DNA of 64,000 nucleotides from Zingiber officinale. Taxonomy: Eukaryota > Streptophyta > Magnoliopsida > Zingiberales > Zingiberaceae. A program made the translations under genes and the position numbers. Below the pieces are notes generated by a model. That model was not told the origin of the DNA, did no database searches, and saw nothing but the letters and a program-made list of their open reading frames with translations. This document shows, in pieces, positions 54,726 to 64,000 of the stretch. Each line of letters opens with the position of its first letter. Position 1 is the first letter of the stretch. The stretch is from the NCBI RefSeq assembly GCF_018446385.1, contig NC_055996.1:129008532-129072531 (forward strand), in the 5' to 3' direction.

Positions 54726-56195
54726 TGTTAGGACCAAAAGTAGCTAGAGGGGGGAGGAGGGGGTGCGCTTCGTTGCTTGGCGTTGCTTGTTTCTTCTTGG
54801 ATGTGCAGCGGAAAATACAGAAACAAATACAACCACGCTAACACTAGGATTTTACTTGGTATCCACCTCCAAAGGAGGTGACTAATCCAAGGATCCACAC
54901 CACGCACGCACCCTCCACTATGAAACACTCCTTTTCGGTAACTACCGAGGGCGGAGAAGCCCTACAAGACTCTCAGTACAAGAAGAAGAAAGGGTAGTAA
55001 AGATTAAGTAAAAGCTTACAAGAAATGCAGTGAAAAACCCTAACCCTAACTTCTTCCTCTTGCAATAGATCCGCCTCTTGACTTGGAAAGCCTCCAAGAA
55101 CCTTCAAGAACTGGCGATCACGTGCTTGTAGAGAGCTGTGGAGGAGCTGGAATGAATCTGAGAAGAGCTTGTGAAGAGATACCGAAGACCACGCTCGCCT
55201 GCGGCTTTAAACCCGACGCAACGGTCAGATCCCGATCGATTCAAATGTTCCGAATCGATCGGGGAGGCTTTGGATCGATCCACGGATCGATCCGGCGCCT
55301 ATCGAAAGCGCTGGATCGATCCACGGATCGATCCGGCGCTTATCGCAGCATCGTCCCGATCGATCGGCCGATCGATCGGGACCTCGATCGATCCACGGAT
55401 CGATCCGAGCTTCGAAGAATGGATCGATCCATCGATCGATCTGGATCGATCCACGGATCGATCCGACTTGGTTTTGCCCAAAACCAAGTCCCAAACCTCC
55501 TAACCAACATCCGGTCAACCTTGACCTGTTGGTACATCATGCCTCGCATCTGGTCACTCCCTTGACCTGCCAGGACTCCCCACCAAGTGTCCGGTCAATC
55601 CCTTTGACCCACTTGGACTTTTACTCGTCGTGCCAAGTATCCGGTCACTCCATTGACCTACTTGGACTTCCACCAGATGTCTGGTCAACCTTGACCCATC
55701 TGGACTTCCTTCCTTGCCAAGTATCCAGTCAATCCCTTTGACCTACTTGGACTTCCCAACACCAGATGTCCGATCATCCTTGATCCATCTGGATTTCCTT
55801 CCTTGCCTGGCTTCACTCACCAGGAATTTCACCTAGCTTCACTCACTAGGGTTTTCCATCTGCCTAGCTTCACTCACTAGGACTTTCACCTGGCTTCACT
55901 CACCAGGATTTCCTTCTGCCTAGCTTCACTCACTAAGACTTTCCATCTGCCTAGCTTCACTCACTAGGACTTTCACCTGGCTTCACTCACCAGGATTTCC
56001 TTCTGCCTAGCTTCACTCACTAGGACTTTCCATCTGCCTAACTTGCCAGTTAGGACTTCCCAGTCAAGTATCCAGTCAACCTTGACCTACTTGACTCTTC
56101 TTCAATCAATATCTTATTGTCAAACATCTAAACCCTAACCAAGACTCAGCTTGGTTAACCAGGTCACCCTTGACCTGAGGGATATTGCACCAACA
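54726..56195 (-). repeat. Left LTR of gag-only element
   Basis: About 1470 bp. Contains the palindrome array at about 55235-55470, then GTCCGGTCA / CACTTGGACTT units, then the TTCACTCACTAGG minisatellite at 55800-56050. Confidence 0.95.
55235..55470. repeat. ATCGATC palindrome array in left LTR
   Basis: At least six copies of pairs like GGATCGATCCACGGATCGAT with variants CGATCGATCGGGAC. Each half is itself a perfect 10-bp palindrome. The array keeps all frames open, producing Asp-Arg-Ser and Gly-Ser-Ile repeats on both strands that are not genes. Confidence 0.9.
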
Positions 56196-58695
56196 ATCTC
56201 CCCCTTTTTGATGTTTGACAATACCACAATAACACTTACAATCCCACATGTAAGTTAGGCTAATCCTATAGCCTCCTTCTTCATGCCACTAGGTAATGAA
56301 CCCATAAATTAAGCTTTTCATTCTCCTCCTAAGAGGGCAAACTCCCTCTAGGTAATGAAAACCTAACTTACTTCCTTTCATTCTCCCCCTATTGGCACAC
56401 ATCAACCCCTTACAAAAAAAACATCAACCCGTCTTTGGACACACATCAACCTATGCTCCAATTTTGGGCACACTTCAACAACTCCATTTGTTGAAGACTC
56501 TCCCCCTGAAGAGTTGCTCATCGTGATCACAATTTCACTCATGTGATCAACTCAATATTGAAGGTCCCATACCCTTCATTATCCTTAACTTCTCACTCAA
56601 TGTTGACAAATACCCAACCTTGAGCATTTTCAACCACTTGAGTTGCCACTTGAAATGATGAGGATATCCACTCCCCATTTATCCCCATTTCAAGTTTAAA
56701 TGCTCAACCTTGAGCAAGTTCACAACAGAAGGTTAACCACCTTCCAAGGTTCATGAAAAATAATTTTCATGTCTTTAAAGAGTCCCTCCCCCTAAAGACA
56801 TGGTGGTAACTTCTGTCATTGCACCAACAATGACTTGGAATCCCTAAACCTTTAGGAAACCCAGATTTAGAAGTTTTGAGGTTCAAATGTTCAAAATTTG
56901 AAACAAACCTCAACCTAAACTTCAATGAAGTCTTCCTTTACCATTCCATCCTTGTTTTCAACACGAAAACACCCTTTTTTATGTATACAAATGTATTTTA
57001 AGGGTTTGGAATGGTTACCTAGACTAAAATAGGTTCAAAGTGCTGAAATCAGGCTTTCGCAAAATCAGCAACTTGGATCGATTGGAGTTGGGTTCCAATC
57101 GATTGAACCTTTTCGAATCGATCCACCGATCGATTCAGACTACTGAATCGATCGGCTGATCGATCCAGAGCCACTCGTGCGAGATTGCTTCCGAATCGAT
57201 CCATGGATCGATTCAGCACTCCAATCGATCCATGGATCGATCGAGACTCGATAGTTGCTGAAATTCCATTTCAGTCATCAGAAACCCTAGAAAATTCTAC
57301 AAAATCCAAAAATTATGAAATTTCGTGTAGACATTGTTTAGGGCATATATTATCAAGGAAAATAGTTTTCTATGAAAATACATCATATTTTCAAAGATTG
57401 ACACAAACTTGAAAACTTGCAAAAACTTTAGTGTTTTCTTCAAGTTTGTGTCTAACTATTCAATGGTGATTACTATCAAAAGATAGCCTTCACCAAGGTT
57501 TTCCAAAAACATTTTAACAACATTTTCAAAACCAATATCCCATCATGTTCCTTGGGCATAATGCACATGACTTGTACATTAGCTTTCCCAATGATGGGAA
57601 AACACATAACTATGTGTTTTGATGAACCTAAAACTCAAAAGAATGCACTAAATCAACATTTTGAGTTTTGTTCATCTTCCTAACATCTCACTTGTATCTA
57701 ATGTGCACTAAAACACATACAAGTCATCTTATAGTCCTTGTGAGATGCAAGATTTTGGTTTTGCCCTATTCTAGGGATCATGCATATCTATCTAGGCATT
57801 TCAAAGATATTAGACATCCACCTAGGATGTCACTTGTTAATAAGTGTTGTTAAATGCCATTTATCCTTAATTACAAGAAATTAAACTAATGCATGATAAT
57901 GTTATGGCATACATCAAAAGGAAATAATTTTCAAAAGAAAATATCCTATAACTACATGATGTATGAATGTCATGACATGGTATTTTGTATTTTCATAATA
58001 AGTCATGAATGCAAAAGTAGACATGATGTCATGGCATATGATGGGCAAACAATCATGGAAAGATTTAGCATAAATAAAATATACCTAGATTAACTATCTA
58101 AGTATCCTTAAAACCTTAGCTAAACTTACAACTTAAACCTAGATTGCCCTTAAGTGCGTCAAGAAAACGCCAAAACCTAAATTGGCATTTCTAATTCCCT
58201 TGATTAATTTATGCCAATTGAAATTAAGCATATTCCTCAAATGTTGGCATATTTCATTTTTCCACAAGAGTAGCACTTTAAAGTTAAGGCCCGGATTGCC
58301 TTAAATTTCCTAAGAACATACCAAAATCCCAACTTGGTAGCTCTTATGAATTTCCCAATATGTGCCTTTTAAGATTAAAATCAAATTTTCACCACTAGGC
58401 ACATTTTACTCTTTCAAGGAGTAAATAATAGTTCCATTTCATTTTCAAAGGTTAACAAAAACCTTGAAAATGCTCCTTGAGTGTCAATTTCCTCAAAGTT
58501 GGGTTAACTACCCTTCTAATTGGAGTTGACACTCTCTAACCCATTTATGGGGTAGAGAAGATGCTCCTAGGAACCCAACACCTATTGGTGCTCCTTGGAT
58601 GCTCTAGGTACTCACTAGGGATAACTTCCCTAGATACCTTCCTAGTGACCTTGTTGGGCTTCTTAGAAGCCTTGGTCACATTTTCTAGGTCAACC
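56196..58695. other. Non-coding internal part of gag-only element
   Basis: About 2.5 kb with no domain visible on either strand. It includes a diverged set of the ATCGAT palindromes at about 57070-57250 (AATCGATCCATGGATCGATT) and AT-rich sequence with words such as TTCTCCCCCTATTGG. In an autonomous relative pol would be expected here. Confidence 0.7.
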
Positions 58696-60387
58696 CTAGG
58701 ATAGCCTCCTTGTGACCTTGTTAGTGACTTTCTTAGACTTCTTAGAAGTCTTAGTCACTTGGTTGCAAAAATACTCTAGGGATGACTTCCTAGTATTCTT
58801 GACTTGACCACTAAACCTAGGGTTTGTTCCATAACTATATGGAACCCTATGATAACTAGGCACATCCTTCTTAGCCTTTGGTTTGTATCCCAAACCTCTA
58901 TGGCTATTTGATGGCTTTGACTTTCCTAGCCCTAGGTTTTGCTCATTTTGCCCTTTTAGGATATTTTCCATCCTTTTTAAGGCCTTTTCCATTTTATCAA
59001 GTCTTGATCTCAAGACTTGATTTTCTATCATTAAATCCTTAGAATTTGGTTTTTCATTAAGTCCATGAGCATTTTGGTTTCTAGGCTTGTATCTAAAATC
59101 CTTAGAGTTATTGCCTAGACTTTTACCTACATTCCTAACCCTAGGAGTGATAGTCTTAGCATGTAGGGCCACATGCTTTTCCTTAAAGCCCTCATGCTTT
59201 CTATTCTTATGGTAAATTGCATTAAAATGATAAAAATTAGAACTATCATGCTTTTTACCATTTTGCAAAGGAATAGGCTCAATGAAAGTTACCTTCCTTT
59301 TTACCTTGGAGGCTCCCCCTTGACTAGTGCCTCCTTGAGCCTTGACCTTCTTCTTCCCCTTGGGGCATTGACTACGATAATGCCCCTTTTGATTGCAAGA
59401 GAAGCATATAATATGCTCCTTGCTCTTCTTTGTGTTGGGGATGGTCTCCTTGGGCTTCACCTTGCCCTTTTGTGCCACTTGGCCCTTCTTCTTGGCTAAT
59501 TTAGGGCACTTGCTCTTGTAGTGCCCATGTTCCCTACATTCAAAGCATATAATATGATTTTTATTATTAATTGAAATATTTATACCTTTGCTTGTAGGGG
59601 TGGAATCTTTTTCTTTGGATCCGGAGGTAGAAGCTTCCTCTTGATCGGACCTTGATTCTCCTCCATTTGATTTTTCTTGACTTATGGAGGTAGAAGCTTC
59701 TTCCTCCTCTTCTTCTCTTGACCCGGATGTAGAAGCTTCTCCTTCTTCTTGATCCGGCGTCACCAAGGATTGCTCCCCCTCAATCCTAGAGGTGGAGGCT
59801 TCATCATCTTGAATATGAAACAAGGAGTATGCTCTCTCCTTGTTCCCTTCGTTGCATTCCCTTGAGGATGAAGCTTCTTGGATTTTTTCTTCTTCGGAGG
59901 TTGAGCATCTCTCAACCTCGGAATCCTCCTCTTGGTCTTGCTCCAAAGAGTCTCCCTCTCTTGATTCTTCTTGATCTCGTACAGTGGAGGGGATCTCTTC
60001 ATGAAGCTTGGCCAATTTGCTCCAAAGCTCCTTGGCATCTTCGAATTCTCCAACTTGAGCCAAGATGTGGCTAGGCAATAAGTTGACCAAAAGCTTGGTC
60101 ACTTTGTCATTTGCCTCGCCCCTTTGAATTTGCTCCGAGCTCCATCTGCTTTTCTTTAGAAGCTTGCCCTTGGAGTTCGTTGGAGCTTTGAAGCCTTCCA
60201 TTAGAGCAAACCATTGCTCTATCTCCATCATAAGAAAGTTTTCGATTCTTGATCTCCAAGAATCAAAACTTGTGGAAGTGTATGGTGGAGCCACCCTTGT
60301 GTCAAATCCAAGTCCATCTTGGAATTGCATCTTGAAGTTGAGCTTGATGAAGTCTTGAACTTGAAGAATTTGCTCCAACTTCTTCAC
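58696..60387 (-). CDS. Gag-like protein of the non-autonomous LTR element
   Basis: 563 residues on the minus strand, adjoining the primer-site end. The N-terminal part has a gag pattern (FDSWRSRIENFLMM, IEQWFALMEG, DAKELWSKLAKLHE). A long acidic, repetitive segment with EEEASTS-like repeats follows (about 140-270), then two CCHC knuckles, CFECREHGHYKSKC and CFSCNQKGHYRSQC, then a basic coiled region (MIENQVLRSRLDKMEKAL). No protease follows. Such proteins bind element RNA and form particles in related families. Confidence 0.85.
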   Translation of the reverse strand: MKKLEQILQVQDFIKLNFKMQFQDGLGFDTRVAPPYTSTSFDSWRSRIENFLMMEIEQWFALMEGFKAPTNSKGKLLKKSRWSSEQIQRGEANDKVTKLLVNLLPSHILAQVGEFEDAKELWSKLAKLHEEIPSTVRDQEESREGDSLEQDQEEDSEVERCSTSEEEKIQEASSSRECNEGNKERAYSLFHIQDDEASTSRIEGEQSLVTPDQEEGEASTSGSREEEEEEASTSISQEKSNGGESRSDQEEASTSGSKEKDSTPTSKGINISINNKNHIICFECREHGHYKSKCPKLAKKKGQVAQKGKVKPKETIPNTKKSKEHIICFSCNQKGHYRSQCPKGKKKVKAQGGTSQGGASKVKRKVTFIEPIPLQNGKKHDSSNFYHFNAIYHKNRKHEGFKEKHVALHAKTITPRVRNVGKSLGNNSKDFRYKPRNQNAHGLNEKPNSKDLMIENQVLRSRLDKMEKALKRMENILKGQNEQNLGLGKSKPSNSHRGLGYKPKAKKDVPSYHRVPYSYGTNPRFSGQVKNTRKSSLEYFCNQVTKTSKKSKKVTNKVTRRLS

Positions 60388-60462
60388 CCTCTAGCTTTTC
60401 TTGATATGCTTGACCCTTCCGGCGATGATTCCGGTGAAGAGCGGCCTTGCTCTGATACCACT

Positions 60463-61940
60463 TGTTAGGACCAAAAGTAGCTAGAGGGGGGGTGAATAGC
60501 TCGTCGCGTGCTCGTCGCTTGGCGTTGCTTGTTTCTTCAAGGATATGCAGCGGAAAATACAGAAACAAATACAACCACGCTAACACTAGGATTTTACTTG
60601 GTATCCACCTCCAAAGGAGGTGACTAATCCAAGGATCCACACCACGCACGCACCCTCCACTATGAAACACTCCTTTTCGGTAACTACCGAGGGCGGAGAA
60701 GCCCTACAAGACTCTCAGTACAAGAAGAAGAAAGGGTAGTAAAGATTAAGTAAAAGCTTACAAGAAATGCAGTGAAAAACCCTAACCCTAACTTCTTCCT
60801 CTTGCAATAGATCCGCCTCTTGACTTGGAAAGCCTCCAAGAACCTTCAAGAACTGGCGATCACGTGCTTGTAGAGAGCTGTGGAGGAGCTGGAATGAATC
60901 TGAGAAGAGCTCGTAAAGAGATGCCGAAGACCACGCTCGCCTGCGGCTTTAAACCCGACGCAACGGTCGGATCCCGATCGATTCGAATGTTCCGAATCGA
61001 TCGGGGAGGCTTTGGATCGATCCACGGATCGATCCGGCCTGCGATAAGCGCTGGATCGATCCACGGATCGATCCGGCGCTTATCGCGCGACAGTCCCGAT
61101 CGATCGCCCGATCACGTCGCGACCTGGATCGATCCACGGATCGATCCGAGCTTCTGAGAAGAACGGATCGATCCACCGATCGATCCACGATCTGATCGAT
61201 CCACGGATCGATCCAAGACTTGGTTTTTGCCCAAACCAAGTCCCAAACCTCCTAACCAACATCCGGTCAACCTTGACCGTTGGTACATCATGCCTCGCAT
61301 CCGGTCACTCCTTGACCTGCCAGACTCCCACCAAGTGTCCGGTCAATCCCTTTGACCCACTTGGACTTTTACTCGTCGTGCAAAGTATCCGGTCACTCCA
61401 TTGACCTACTTGGACTTCCACCAGATGTCCGGTCAACCTTGACCCATCTGGACTTCCTTCTGCCAAGTATCCAATCAATCCTTTGACCTACTTGGACTTC
61501 CCAACACCAGATGTCCGATCATCCTTGATCCATCTGGATTTCCTTCCTTGCCTGGCTTCACTCACCAGGACTTTCACCTAGCTTCACTCACTAGGGTTTT
61601 CCATCTGCCTAGCTTCACTCACTAGGACTTTCACCTGGCTTCACTCACCAGGATTTCCTTCTGCCTAGCTTCACTCACTAGGACTTTCCATCTGCCTAGC
61701 TTCACTCACTAGGACTTTCACCTGGCTTCACTCACCAGGATTTCCTTCTGCCTAGCTTCACTCACTAGGACTTTCCATCTGCCTAACTTGCCAGTTAGGA
61801 CTTCCCAGTCAAGTATCCAGTCAACCTTGACCTACTTGACTCTTCTTCAATCAATATCTTATTGTCAAACATCTAAACCCTAACCAAGACTCAGCTTGGT
61901 TAACCAGGTCACCCTTGACCTGAGGGATATTGCACCAACA
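60463..61940 (-). repeat. Right LTR of gag-only element
   Basis: About 1478 bp, matching the left LTR end to end with scattered small differences. The palindrome array is at about 61010-61215 and the minisatellite at 61550-61800. Confidence 0.95.
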
Positions 61941-63680
61941 GAAACTTTATAGAAAAAGAATCTAAAAAGATAAGTACAATCAAACAAAATATGGCAATAC
62001 AAAAACAAATAAAAATATTACTCTAGGTGTTGATGATCATAAATGAAGTGCGGATTGTAGCGTGTCATAGTACAGAAGACGAGAGTGCACGAGCATAAGA
62101 GATTAAGAGAAGAGTGAATTAATTATCTTGAAACTCTATTCGAAGCTCTTTATATAGTGCTTGTCAGGTCGCTTGAAGACTTCTTGGTCACATGTATTCA
62201 TGTTGACGTAGCTACAACTTCTATCCATGAGATAATGCTAACAAAGTTCTCCAATAGATCAGACGCCTTTCGATTACCTGGTAAAGGGTGAAATTTGATT
62301 TTAACCAAACTCACTCAAATTGCTGATTAACTTTATCTCCATCGCTTGGAAATTACTCTGGTCGTCTATATTCTTCAGTCGCCCCAATTATCCAGATATG
62401 GTCTCCTGGACCCTTTAAAATATGTTCATCAAGAGTTATTACCAATCAGTCATCCCGAACTCCCTCCGGTCATTTGAACCATCGAATATGCTTCCCTTCA
62501 ATGATTACACGTAATGAATAAAATAAAACAAAATTAAAGTTACATGCACTTACGTTGGATCTAGATGTTCAGCTCATAGTTGATCCATCTAAATTGAGTT
62601 GCCAAGATACACCTTCTAGTTGATTCCACTTGAACTTATTTGCCAAACATCAGCTCCTAGCTTACTCCACTTGGATTTCATATACCAAGCTTTATCTCCC
62701 AGCGTACTCCACTTTGACTTCATCTGTCAAGGTTTAGCTCCCAGCTTATTCCACCTGGACTTCATATGTTAAGTTTCAACTCCTAGCTTATTCCACTTAG
62801 ACTTTGTTTGCCAAGATTCAGCTTCCAGCTTACTCTCCTTAGACTTCATTCACCTAACTCCCAACTAGAACTTTCTTGCTAGTTTCCAACAAAGACTCAA
62901 CATATACTTAATTTCCAATCAGGACTTCAGACGTTAAGCTTCACTCAATAGGACTTTGTCAGTACCTAGCTTTACTCACTAGGATTTTTCTATTTGTCCA
63001 GTAACTTACTCATGCACACTTGATATTAATTCATTAGATCATAACAAACTTAACTTTAACCTTAGTTATATATCTAAACTTCTAAGTTAAAAGTTGTGTT
63101 CCCAGTACCAATAAGTCTTATATAGCTGACAAGAGAGAATATTCATATGGTTTGATGCGTTGGCCACGCGGGTTGTCGTACGCATCATGTACCCCCCCCC
63201 CTCCCCCCACACACACACACGTGAGGAGGGGAGTCGATTGGTGGGATGATGTGCGGTCGAGCGCTAGAAGGGACAATGGTTGTGTCGTACATTTGGCGTA
63301 GTTGGGTCGTTGGCCATGTGATTCCTATTGACAATCTTGTCGTCGGAGATGGAGAAGAAATTGTTGAATTAATATTATAATTTAAGTTCAACTTATCTAT
63401 TGAGTAGTTTGAGCGGATAATCTCAGACTGCTAAGCAGGGAAGGAAGAGATACTTGGATGACTACTGAGCTATCTTGTATGACCAAGTTGTTGAGTCAGC
63501 CGAGTGCTCTAAGTGTTGAGTTAGCCGAGTGTCGTGGTGAGAAAGGATGATGTTGAGTCCTACATGAAGGAAAAAAATAAATAGATAGAAAATGTCCTTA
63601 TATTGTTTCCATTGAATTAGAAAACCATATAAAAAAATACAAATGTTTAAATTTTAAAATTCAAATCACAATTAGATTTT
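61941..63680 (-). mobile_element. Old LTR-like debris
   Basis: The minus strand has a CTATATAAAG core promoter (plus 62148-62157). 62570-62990 is a degenerate repeat of CCACTTGGACTTCAT and CTCCCAGCTTA units, similar in style to the LTR minisatellites of the window. A poly-C/CA tract lies at about 63189-63222. 63366-63440 resembles 2765-2850. No clear termini; the age appears much greater than that of the neighbouring element. Confidence 0.45.
63189..63222. repeat. Poly-C and (CA)n tract
   Basis: A run of C with one T-containing break followed by about seven CA units. Assembly errors are common in such runs. Confidence 0.9.
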
Positions 63681-63684
63681 TGTA

Positions 63685-63913
63685 TCTGATTCTCCAATAT
63701 GACTCCACAAGATAGACCTCTGGGAGGAGAGACCAATCTTAGTCATAAACTGTCGGAAACGTATGTGGGGTAATAGTTTGGTGAGAGTATTTGCTAGTTG
63801 ATCCTTAGAAGACATATGTGTAACTCGGAGATCACCATTGTGAATTTATCCATGAATGAAATTATAGTTGAGAGCCACATGCTTCATACGAGAGTGGAAC
63901 ACTAGATTAGATC
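63685..63913 (-). mobile_element. Copia pol fossil (end of RNase H region)
   Basis: On the minus strand the sequence resembles the end of a copia polyprotein: FHSRMKHVALNYNFI, then GDLRVTHMSSKDQLAN and a C-terminal RSILWSHIGES stretch. It is a broken remnant with no more than about 75 codons left here. It stops abruptly on the right at about 63914, where a different element begins. Confidence 0.75.
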
Positions 63914-64000
63914 CTACAACAAAAACCCTCATAGACATCAGTGGAACAACAACGGTTTTAAGCAAAAACCGATTTCTTTGAGTATTTTACACCAGTTTTT
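63914..64000. mobile_element. Probable CACTA terminus, cut by window end
   Basis: CTACAACAAAAACCCTCATAG followed by AACAACGGTTTTAAGC and AAAACCG words is the usual style of plant CACTA ends and their subterminal repeats. It interrupts the copia fossil. Only the first 87 bp are in the window, so class and extent are tentative. Confidence 0.4.

Larger units (their letters stand above)
54726..61940 (-). mobile_element. Gag-only (TR-GAG-like) non-autonomous LTR retrotransposon
   Basis: A 7.2-kb element with LTRs of about 1.47 kb, termini TGTTAG and CCAACA on the plus strand, and perfect target duplications GAAAC (54721-54725 and 61941-61945). The primer site TGGTATCAGAGC (minus strand) adjoins the right LTR at about 60452-60463, and a purine tract AAAAAGGGGGAGAT (minus) adjoins the left LTR. 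The internal 4.3 kb holds one gag frame next to the primer site and about 2.5 kb of non-coding sequence. I find no protease, integrase, reverse transcriptase or RNase H, so it must have moved with enzymes from another element. The LTRs differ by only a few percent by eye, so it is young, and the gag frame looks whole. Primer type and LTR start resemble copia-group elements. Confidence 0.9.

Noticed and set aside
55083-55565. Open frames reading DRSTDRS and GSIRGSI in the LTRs
   Set aside because: Created by the ATCGATC palindrome array on both strands; not genes.
55800-56050. Regular repeats that might suggest a CRISPR-like array
   Set aside because: The units are imperfect tandem repeats without unique spacers, in a plant LTR.

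Overview
This is a nuclear window from a flowering plant, most likely a monocot. Host exons are GC-rich at their 5' ends, introns and spacers are AT-rich, and the spacers are full of LTR retrotransposons and MITEs. All five complete host genes and one partial gene can be read exon by exon in frame. The order Zingiberales (ginger/turmeric/banana relatives) is a guess from overall repeat style; no sequence in the window proves it.

Layout. 1-2.3 kb: the last two exons (+) of a soluble epoxide hydrolase whose 5' exons lie left of the window, with a MITE in the preceding intron. 2.3-12.5 kb: a repeat landscape with a degenerate minisatellite, 0.5-kb direct repeats, an inverted LTR fragment, an apparent solo LTR (7199-8798) with near-matching flanks, and a fold-back MITE. 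12.7-15.4 kb: a membrane-type UDP-glucuronate decarboxylase (UDP-xylose synthase, +) with a textbook U12-type AT-AC intron. 16.0-17.4 kb: a second MITE of the family seen at 157-1151, in the opposite orientation. 18.1-30.1 kb: a ten-exon gene (+) for a 711-residue plant membrane protein of unknown function. Its eighth intron carries a very young Ty1-copia element in antisense, with perfect target-site duplications. 30.9-33.8 kb: a secreted GH9 endo-1,4-beta-glucanase (-). 33.8-39.3 kb: AT-rich spacer. 39.3-45.4 kb: pyrophosphate-dependent phosphofructokinase beta subunit (+), 16 exons. 47.4-50.7 kb: a class I formin (+), two exons. 50.7-64 kb: repeats only. These are an inverted/tandem repeat block, a decayed hAT (RICESLEEPER-like) transposase, a 7.2-kb gag-only LTR element with perfect target-site duplications, older LTR debris, a copia pol fossil, and the start of a probable CACTA element.

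How the genes relate. The epoxide hydrolase, UDP-xylose synthase, GH9 glucanase, PFP-beta and formin do not form a pathway cluster. Three of them touch cell-wall or carbohydrate metabolism (UDP-xylose for xylan/xyloglucan, glucanase for wall remodelling, PFP for cytosolic glycolysis/gluconeogenesis), but this looks like ordinary plant gene order.

Most notable: the AT-AC intron; two GC-AG introns (GH9 and PFP-beta); the gag-only element whose LTRs carry arrays of the palindrome GGATCGATCC; a short TTCACTCACTAGG-type minisatellite shared by several LTR families; and a MITE family with an expanded TCTC-rich core.
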